Source: Verrucomicrobiota bacterium
GTDB taxonomy: Bacteria; Verrucomicrobiota; Kiritimatiellia; Kiritimatiellales; Pontiellaceae
DNA length: 5,838 nucleotides
Direction: 5' to 3'
NCBI GenBank assembly: GCA_003532555.1
Contig: DOEU01000085.1
Coordinates: 1 to 5,838, forward strand
The notes beneath the pieces were generated by a model, which was not told the DNA's origin, did not search any database, and saw only the letters and a program-made list of their open reading frames with translations. This document shows, in pieces, positions 1 to 4,191 of the stretch. A program made the position numbers and the translations under genes. Position 1 is the stretch's first letter. Each line of letters starts with the position of its first letter.

Positions 1-234
1 GATACGCGCAGCTATCTCAGTATTTAAGTTAGTTGTTAGTAAATCATCTGCAATAGTCAAAGCATTTGAAGTGTCGGTAATTAGATTTCCCAAGTTAACC
101 ACATCACCTATTCGATCAGCTGCCTCTATACTGATTGCGTTAGAAACCGCTGTATCTACATAATTCGTAGTTGCAAACTGAGCATTTGAATTTAGAGTCA
201 GAAAAGTGACTAAAATCATAGTTGTATATTTCAT
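1..234 (-). CDS. Secreted coil/tail-fibre-like protein, N-terminal part (truncated by window edge)
   Basis: The frame is open from an ATG at 232-234 to the left edge: 78 codons with no stop, so the C-terminus is missing. Residues 1-18 form a plausible signal peptide: MKYTT, then a hydrophobic stretch (MILVTFLTL), then a small-residue end (NSNA) before QFATTNY. The mature part carries ATTNYVDTAVSNA, resembling the 'xYVDTAV' segments of phage tail-fibre and trimeric coil proteins. It also has two related units, SIEAADRIG and NTEIAARI, like the (A/S)EIAAR repeats of fibrous surface proteins. A ribosome binding site, aaggaacc, lies at 240-247 with suitable spacing to the ATG. A role as an exported fibrous or surface protein is inferred from these short motifs only. 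No catalytic domain is visible in this part. Codon use is AT-richer than in the helicase at the other end of the window. Confidence 0.7.
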   Translation of the reverse strand, partial: MKYTTMILVTFLTLNSNAQFATTNYVDTAVSNAISIEAADRIGDVVNLGNLITDTSNALTIADDLLTTNLNTEIAARI

Positions 235-269
235 AGGTTGGTTCCTTAATTCTTTAAAAATGATCCGTC

Positions 270-297
270 AATATATTATTTTTCAGCTATTTGGCAA
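270..297 (-). promoter_or_regulatory. Sigma70-like promoter for the secreted coil protein gene
   Basis: On the minus strand, TTGCCA (292-297, 5 of 6 matches to the -35 consensus) is followed after 16 bases by TATATT (270-275, 5 of 6 matches to the -10 consensus). Transcription would start near 263, giving a leader of about 30 bases that contains the ribosome binding site. The surroundings are extremely AT-rich, so chance matches are likelier than usual. A perfect TATAAT at 340-345 lacks a good -35 box. Confidence 0.5.
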
Positions 298-428
298 TGT
301 AAAATGTCATTTTCTACATCTTTTTTTGATATGATTTAAATTATACTTTTTTATATATTGTAGAAATTAATATCTTAAAATTAGATGTGTAAAACATTGG
401 TAAAGAATCTACAAATCAGATTATAGAA

Positions 429-505
429 TGGCGCACCCGTCAGGAGTCGAACCTGAAACCTCCTGATTCGTAGTCAGGTGCTCTATCCAATTGAGCTACG
501 GGTGC
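429..505 (-). tRNA. tRNA-Arg (anticodon ACG), CCA encoded
   Basis: The reverse strand folds into a complete cloverleaf. The acceptor stem GCACCCG/CGGGTGC pairs perfectly over 7 bp. The D stem is GCTC/GAGC, the anticodon stem CCTGA/TCAGG encloses the loop CTACGAA (anticodon ACG), the variable loop is 5 bases, and the T stem TCAGG/CCTGA encloses TTCGACT. The discriminator base is G and the CCA tail is encoded at 429-431. ACG reads CGN arginine codons once A34 is converted to inosine by the deaminase TadA (known biology). The gene lies downstream of the nuclease on the same strand, with its own promoter between them. Confidence 0.98.
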
Positions 506-521
506 TTTTAGAAGAGAGCGA

Positions 522-550
522 AATGTATCGATCTAGTACAAATGGGTCAA
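522..550 (-). promoter_or_regulatory. Sigma70-like promoter for tRNA-Arg
   Basis: On the minus strand, TTGACC (545-550) and TACATT (522-527) are separated by exactly 17 bases. The predicted start is near 515, about 10 bases before the mature tRNA 5' end. The stretch after the -10 box (TCGCTCTC) is GC-rich, a feature of stringently controlled stable-RNA promoters. The -35 box lies 16 bases past the nuclease stop codon, so tRNA transcription need not depend on the upstream operon. Confidence 0.7.
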
Positions 551-566
551 CGCCAAAAAGAATAAA

Positions 567-1514
567 CTAAGCGACTAACTCAGGCTTACAAAGTTCATAA
601 AAATTACAAAACTTACACGCCGATAAATCTAAAGTCAGCTCCCACTCGTCTTTGGGTAAAGCCTGATTCTTCTCACGATCATAATCTACTAAATATTCAC
701 TCATTTCGCCTACGGACTCCCCTATGAAGGTTCTTGTTTCATCTATCTCTGATTCCGATAGTTGAAATGGGAATACTTTGCCTTCTTTAAGATACTCAAC
801 ATAAAGAAATATATTCTCAATACTCACACCATATTTAACGATCGCCCAAAGCGAATAGGTAGCCAATTGTAGTCGATGTTGCTCAGGCTTCATCCGCCCT
901 GCCTTCCAATCATGAATATGCACCTGATCGCCTACCCGATATACATAATCTGGAATCGCATATACCTTCACGCCCTCATACACAAAGTGCTCCGAATCAC
1001 CATTCATTTCCGGTGTAGCAATTCGGATTTCTTGTGTCGCATCAATTTCAGCAAAACGTGGGAGAAAATTTGTGATGAAGTTTTCAATGCATAACTTCAC
1101 CTGATCCGCGATCTCCCTCTTAGCAGCATTATCATCGTCAAGTTGCTCGTAATAATGCTCCCGCAAACAGCAAAACTGCTTCGGCTTCTGCTTCCACTTT
1201 CCGTCTAGAGATTCGGTCCATTTTTGAGTCAAAAACGGACGAGCAATCGTTTTCCATGCTTGCTCTGCGGTGACCTCAACTCCTAGTTGATTTTCCTTAA
1301 GCACCCACATAATTGCTCTTTCCGCCGCTTGCCCCATCAACCCCCATCGATTATCCATCTTATTTAAGCGATATGCCGTTTTCTGCTCATCTGAGGCAGA
1401 AGCTTCCCAACCACCCCACATTGCATACTTAGACCAATAGCGCCGCCTTCGACACTGTTCAAAATCCTCAGCAGCACTAAATGACCATGAAAAAACACTC
1501 TTTAATCGCCCCAT
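567..1514 (-). CDS. PD-(D/E)XK (RecB/Cas4-like) nuclease with probable Fe-S cluster
   Basis: A protein of 315 residues with the nuclease signature of the RecB/AddB/Cas4 superfamily. The active-site core is IPD (Asp189), then 12 residues on the HDWK segment (Asp202, Lys204), then QLATY (Gln216, Tyr220, the QxxxY motif). Four cysteines fit a 4Fe-4S pattern: Cys21 in an N-terminal CRRRRYW, resembling the CPRKY-type start of Cas4, and the C-terminal Cys300-x2-Cys303-x5-Cys309. In known relatives such a cluster ties the two ends together and stabilises DNA binding. The usual motif-I histidine is not evident; G61QAAE65 sits where it is expected. There is no helicase domain and no CRISPR array or cas1/cas2 in the window, so a CRISPR role is unsupported. 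The start is fixed by a strong GGAGGA about 6 bases upstream, inside the preceding transferase gene, which it overlaps by 13 bases. Likely a stand-alone DNA exonuclease in repair or recombination; substrate unknown. Confidence 0.85.
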   Translation of the reverse strand: MGRLKSVFSWSFSAAEDFEQCRRRRYWSKYAMWGGWEASASDEQKTAYRLNKMDNRWGLMGQAAERAIMWVLKENQLGVEVTAEQAWKTIARPFLTQKWTESLDGKWKQKPKQFCCLREHYYEQLDDDNAAKREIADQVKLCIENFITNFLPRFAEIDATQEIRIATPEMNGDSEHFVYEGVKVYAIPDYVYRVGDQVHIHDWKAGRMKPEQHRLQLATYSLWAIVKYGVSIENIFLYVEYLKEGKVFPFQLSESEIDETRTFIGESVGEMSEYLVDYDREKNQALPKDEWELTLDLSACKFCNFYELCKPELVA

Positions 1515-2215
1515 TGAAGTCCTCCGAAATCATAACAAGGTTGCTCTAAAACAGGCTGATTACTAGCCAATGAACAGGCATACATCGATCCAGCCTCTAC
1601 CCGGCGTAAAAACCAATTCCCAACCACAGTCTCATCTGGGACTAACCCCTCGACTAAAGGAAGTTCAACCTTATCCATTGCAGCAAAAACCCCTTTTCCG
1701 GACGCCTTAACTAACGCTTCTTTAGCCGCCCAAATGTCAAAAAAAAGCCGCAATGCATCCCCAGCCTCGGCCAGCGCCTTCTGCTCGTAAGGTTGAAAAT
1801 AACGACGGGCTACTCTTGAATAAGACACATTCGAGCGAATATATTCTAAATCAACACCCACTTCACCTGAAGCCGCAAAAGCCCAAACTACCCAATCACC
1901 CGAATGCGCCAGATTAAAACTAATCTCATCCGATTTAAGCATCGGCTTTCCCCCAACCTGCTGTTCAAAAGTCACCTGATTTGGGTTTAGTTTGGTGTAG
2001 GCGCCCAACAACACCCGCAAACCCCCACGCGCCACCACAGACATACGTCGTGCCTGCTCATCCTTCAGCCGCTCCGCTTTCATAAGCTCTTCCGAAGAGA
2101 GAAGCCTTTCAAGCGCATCAATTTGTTCCATCATCTCAAGAACATTCGCTCCCCAAATCGCCACCTCACCCGATTGGAGCGCCAAAATGTTATCCACTGA
2201 ACGAATCTTTTCCAT
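1502..2215 (-). CDS. Sfp-type 4'-phosphopantetheinyl transferase
   Basis: Transfers the 4'-phosphopantetheine arm of coenzyme A to a serine of acyl, peptidyl or other carrier proteins, in the cytoplasm. The 237-residue length suits the Sfp/Gsp class rather than the shorter AcpS. Family motifs are present in order: FNLAHS (100-105, with His104, the CoA-binding region), GVDLE (120-124, magnesium ligands Asp122 and Glu124), and WAAKEALVK (162-170, Glu166 and Lys170), followed by GKG. The frame is open further upstream to an ATG at 2323, but that start would add 36 residues unlike the family and would overlap the start of the divergent rex gene. I therefore place the start at the ATG at 2213-2215, although its ribosome binding site is weak (AGGTAGAG). 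It is the first gene of an operon with the nuclease. No carrier protein or synthase gene lies in the window, so the substrate (fatty acid, polyketide or peptide synthesis) cannot be told. Confidence 0.9.
   Translation of the reverse strand: MEKIRSVDNILALQSGEVAIWGANVLEMMEQIDALERLLSSEELMKAERLKDEQARRMSVVARGGLRVLLGAYTKLNPNQVTFEQQVGGKPMLKSDEISFNLAHSGDWVVWAFAASGEVGVDLEYIRSNVSYSRVARRYFQPYEQKALAEAGDALRLFFDIWAAKEALVKASGKGVFAAMDKVELPLVEGLVPDETVVGNWFLRRVEAGSMYACSLASNQPVLEQPCYDFGGLQWGD
1520..1525 (-). promoter_or_regulatory. Strong internal ribosome binding site for the nuclease
   Basis: GGAGGA on the minus strand lies within the last codons of the transferase gene, about 6 bases before the nuclease ATG. 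It settles the nuclease start and, with the 13-base overlap, suggests translational coupling. Confidence 0.75.
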
Positions 2216-2269
2216 ATATATAACTCTACCTACATCCGCACCGATAAACAAACCGATTTCAGCAAACCA

Positions 2270-2298
2270 TTGACCCGCCCTCCTGCACCTGCTAAAGA
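2270..2298 (+). promoter_or_regulatory. Possible promoter for rex
   Basis: TTGACC (2270-2275) is followed after 17 bases by TAAAGA (2293-2298), a good -35 with a poor -10. It would give a leader of about 16 bases that includes the GGAG ribosome binding site at 2312-2315. No recognisable Rex operator (TTGTGAA-type inverted repeat) is seen here, so autoregulation is not supported. Confidence 0.3.
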
Positions 2299-2321
2299 CA
2301 AACCTCAAGTCGGAGAAACAC

Positions 2322-2963
2322 ATGAGTCAAAATGAAAGAAAAAGAGCGGGCGTTCCAACCTTAAAACGTTTACCGCTCTATTTAAGGTTGCTTAAAAAAA
2401 TGAAAGAAGAAGGTGACGAGTATGCCTCAGGGACCGTTGTTGCCAAAAAATTAGGGCTCGACCCCATCGTTGTTCGAAAAGACCTCGCTATCACTGGCGC
2501 AGTTGGACGCCCCCGTCTCGGCTTTCCCATGGATGAAATTATAGATGCCATTGAAGAATTCTTAGGATGGACCAACACCTCCGATGCCTTTCTCGTCGGT
2601 GTAGGCAACCTCGGTCGCGCCCTTCTTGGTTACAAAGGTTTCGACCAACACGGTATCCGTATTGTAGCTGGTTTCGATGCCAACCCCATGATCGTCGGCA
2701 AAACTATTGCCGGGAAAAATATCCACGATATTACCGAGATTGCTGCCCTTGCCAAAAGCAAACATGTGCAGATTGGCATTCTCACTGTTTCTCCTCCGTT
2801 CGCCCAAGAGGTTGCTGATGCGATGGTGCAAGTTGGCATACGCGCCATCTGGAACTTCACACCCGTTACACTTAATGTGCCAGATTACGTCATTCTACAA
2901 CGCGAAGAGCTCGCATCCAGCCTAGCTGTGCTCTCACATCGCCTACTCATCACCAACGATTAA
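2322..2963 (+). CDS. rex: Redox-sensing transcriptional repressor Rex
   Basis: Rex is a homodimeric repressor that binds DNA when NAD+ is high and is released when NADH binds, controlling fermentation and respiration genes in many bacteria. The 213 residues match the family length. Residues about 15-80 form the winged-helix domain, with LPLYLRLLKK, then a helix-turn-helix ending in VRKDLAITGAVG (Arg52-Lys53-Asp54) and the wing around GRPRLGF. The Rossmann domain begins with VGVGNLGRALL (Gly93, Gly95, Gly98), and FDANP (Asp119) supplies the acidic residue that favours NAD(H) over NADP(H). ILTVSPP and WNFTPVTLNVP are also typical, and the C-terminal helix (about 195-210) is the swapped dimer segment. 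The start is supported by GGAG at 2312-2315. The gene is divergent from the transferase operon and convergent with the glycosyltransferase. Its targets are not visible here. Confidence 0.96.
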   Translation: MSQNERKRAGVPTLKRLPLYLRLLKKMKEEGDEYASGTVVAKKLGLDPIVVRKDLAITGAVGRPRLGFPMDEIIDAIEEFLGWTNTSDAFLVGVGNLGRALLGYKGFDQHGIRIVAGFDANPMIVGKTIAGKNIHDITEIAALAKSKHVQIGILTVSPPFAQEVADAMVQVGIRAIWNFTPVTLNVPDYVILQREELASSLAVLSHRLLITND

Positions 2964-2975
2964 TTAACCTCGTTG
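2954..2975. terminator. Weak hairpin across the rex/glycosyltransferase stop codons
   Basis: CAACGA (2954-2959) and TCGTTG (2970-2975) form a perfect 6-bp inverted repeat around an AT-rich 10-base loop holding both stop codons. There is no T-run on either side, so it is a poor intrinsic terminator. It is the only candidate structure between two converging genes that have no spacer. Confidence 0.2.
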
Positions 2976-3692
2976 CAACTTAACCCCGAACCAAGTGAGA
3001 ACATGACCCGACTTGTGCGCTCGCAGCGCTCGCCATAAATCCTTACCCTCGATCTTCGGAGGGTAATTAAAACGCTGCACTGTCGGAATCCGCAAATATG
3101 CCGGTTCAACCTGATCTCGACCGATCGTTCGATGCACCCACTCCACCCCCGCAGCACTCCCAAACGAGGAATCAAAATTAGCCCCCGAAGGTAGTGCCGT
3201 TCCCAGCAAAACATCCCGTGCCATGCAAATCGTCGTCAAAGGCGGACACCACCCCCATTCCAATTTCCGGCGATGAAAAATTCCTGGACGCACTGTATGC
3301 TGTAATTCAAAGCCCGACGTCCCCTCCATACCGTGCTCCACATTTGAATACACACACGCCGCGCCACTATTCGTAAATGCACTCGAAAGCCGATAGATCG
3401 TTCCTCGACTCGCCAACTGATTTCCTGCAGGTAAAAAACAAACTACATCACCTGTTGCTTTAGAAATTCCCCGATTCAACGCATCATAAAATCCACTATT
3501 CTTCTCTGATTCCCATAAATCTGGATGTAACTTCTCCGCCTTTATTGTCTCCAGAGTTGCATCGGCAGACCCCCCATCAATTAAAATCCACTCTATTAGA
3601 TCACGCGAATAATCCTGCGCTTCTAAAGAACGGACTGTGCGACTAATAACTTCAGCATTATTCATCGTTGGTGTGATAATCGAAAATTTCAT
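2964..3692 (-). CDS. Family 2 glycosyltransferase, WcaA/WcaE-like, with altered acidic residues
   Basis: The 242-residue protein has a GT-A fold start: FSIITPTMNN (3-12), ILIDGGSADAT (36-46, nucleotide-sugar binding), and SGFYDALNRGISKATGD (66-82), which closely resembles the 'DKGIYDAMNKGI..ATGD' block of colanic-acid-type glycosyltransferases. By homology it would transfer a sugar from a nucleotide donor during capsule, exopolysaccharide or glycan synthesis in the cytoplasm; donor and acceptor are unknown. Several usually acidic positions differ: Asn65 where Asp precedes KG, PAGN (88-91) where the metal-binding 'NSDD/NAGD' segment is expected, and AAGVEW (181-186) where an acidic 'aaDyd'-type motif would be. 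It may therefore be a diverged or weakly active member. The ATG at 3690-3692 lacks a visible ribosome binding site. There is no membrane segment and no other glycan genes nearby, so it is an orphan. Its stop directly abuts the stop of rex. Confidence 0.8.
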   Translation of the reverse strand: MKFSIITPTMNNAEVISRTVRSLEAQDYSRDLIEWILIDGGSADATLETIKAEKLHPDLWESEKNSGFYDALNRGISKATGDVVCFLPAGNQLASRGTIYRLSSAFTNSGAACVYSNVEHGMEGTSGFELQHTVRPGIFHRRKLEWGWCPPLTTICMARDVLLGTALPSGANFDSSFGSAAGVEWVHRTIGRDQVEPAYLRIPTVQRFNYPPKIEGKDLWRALRAHKSGHVLTWFGVKLQRG

Positions 3693-4011
3693 ATAAAAAT
3701 CATAAACTCATATAGTAACAATCAAAGCAAAAAAACTCTTTGCACAAATACATATGCTCAATACTCAAGTAAGAAAATATATATTCCCCCGATTTATAAT
3801 TATGAGTGTCAGCATCCGTAGAAGAGTTACACGCCGCCAAGGTTACACCGTCATCGTTTTTGACAAAGACCACACCTACAATTGGCCAACAACTATTCGC
3901 GAACACAATGAAATACTCAAACTCTACAAGCAAGACCGTGCTCATAAGGGCATCCATAACGACCATGCCCACCTATGCAACCAAACCTAAAAAAGCCACA
4001 TTGTATTAAAA
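3693..4011. other. Region without a confident gene, between glycosyltransferase and tRNA-Leu
   Basis: This 319-base stretch has open frames on both strands (plus 3754-3990, minus 3700-3972), neither with a convincing family match. It must hold the promoter of the glycosyltransferase, but I find no well-spaced -35/-10 pair. Just past the tRNA-Leu CCA end on the minus strand, a weak hairpin (CCATT...AATGTGG) is followed by a run of six T (3989-3994). It could end the tRNA transcript, but its stem is imperfect. Confidence 0.5.
3754..3990 (+). CDS. Doubtful small hypothetical ORF
   Basis: A 78-codon frame, or 62 codons from the internal ATG at 3802-3804. I do not recognise the protein. The part after residue 17 is basic and His-rich (SIRRRVTRRQGYTVIVFDKDH, then HNEILKLYK and HNDHAHL), with C-ending codons similar to rex, which is the only argument for it being real. 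No ribosome binding site precedes either ATG. The opposite strand holds a competing 90-codon frame with a GTG start at 3970-3972, ending 7 bases before the glycosyltransferase start, rich in Cys, Tyr and Phe and equally unrecognised. At most one of the two is a gene; both may be spurious or remnants. Confidence 0.2.
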   Translation: MLNTQVRKYIFPRFIIMSVSIRRRVTRRQGYTVIVFDKDHTYNWPTTIREHNEILKLYKQDRAHKGIHNDHAHLCNQT

Positions 4012-4100
4012 TGGTGCTCGGAGTGGGATTCGAACCCACACGGGATTTAACTCCCACAAGGCCCTCAACCTTGCGTGTCTACCAATTTCACCACCCGAGC
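4012..4100 (-). tRNA. tRNA-Leu (anticodon GAG), CCA encoded
   Basis: A class II tRNA on the reverse strand. The acceptor stem is GCTCGGG/TCCGAGC (last pair G-T), and the leucine-type D region is GTGGTGAAATTGGTAGACAC. The anticodon stem CAAGG/CCTTG encloses TTGAGGG (anticodon GAG), the long variable arm has stem GGGA/TCCC, and the T stem is GTGGG/CCCAC. The discriminator is A, as expected for leucine, and CCA is encoded at 4012-4014. It reads CTC/CTT leucine codons. Its own promoter lies just upstream. Confidence 0.98.
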
Positions 4101-4123
4101 ACAGAATTTAAAAGTGGAGGGGG

Positions 4124-4152
4124 AAGATACTCAGCCACTGAAAAGCGTTCAA
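4124..4152 (-). promoter_or_regulatory. Sigma70-like promoter for tRNA-Leu
   Basis: On the minus strand, TTGAAC (4147-4152) and TATCTT (4124-4129) are 17 bases apart. A pyrimidine/GC-rich discriminator (CCCCCTCC) follows the -10 box, as in stable-RNA promoters. The predicted start near 4117 leaves a short 5' leader. The -35 box shares two bases with the hairpin that ends the helicase gene. Confidence 0.65.
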
Positions 4153-4178
4153 GCGGGAAATTAGAAAACTTCCCGCTT
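4151..4178 (-). terminator. Hairpin terminator candidate after the DEAD-box helicase
   Basis: A perfect 9-bp inverted repeat, AAGCGGGAA and TTCCCGCTT (4151-4159 with 4170-4178), has a 10-base loop and starts 13 bases after the helicase stop. The stem is GC-rich in the middle. The following bases on the minus strand (GAACGCTTTTC) give only a delayed T-run of four, so termination may be incomplete. Confidence 0.55.
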
Positions 4179-4191
4179 AAACCGTGCCTTA

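Noticed and set aside
406..422. Hairpin AATCT/AGATT as terminator of tRNA-Arg
   Set aside because: Only five AT-rich base pairs and no T-run directly after it; in DNA this AT-rich such repeats occur readily by chance.
876..1094. Plus-strand open frame of 72 codons
   Set aside because: It lies wholly inside the nuclease gene in antisense, has no ribosome binding site, and is rich in residues typical of shadow frames.
567..1514. CRISPR-associated Cas4
   Set aside because: The motifs are Cas4-like, but the window has no repeat-spacer array and no other cas gene, and the pattern is shared with general repair nucleases.
2216..2321. Rex operator upstream of rex
   Set aside because: I looked for a TTGTGAA-NNNN-TTCACAA type inverted repeat and found nothing close.
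2216..2323. 36-residue N-terminal extension of the transferase
   Set aside because: The added residues do not resemble the family, the start would overlap the rex start codon, and the length from 2215 already fits Sfp-type enzymes.
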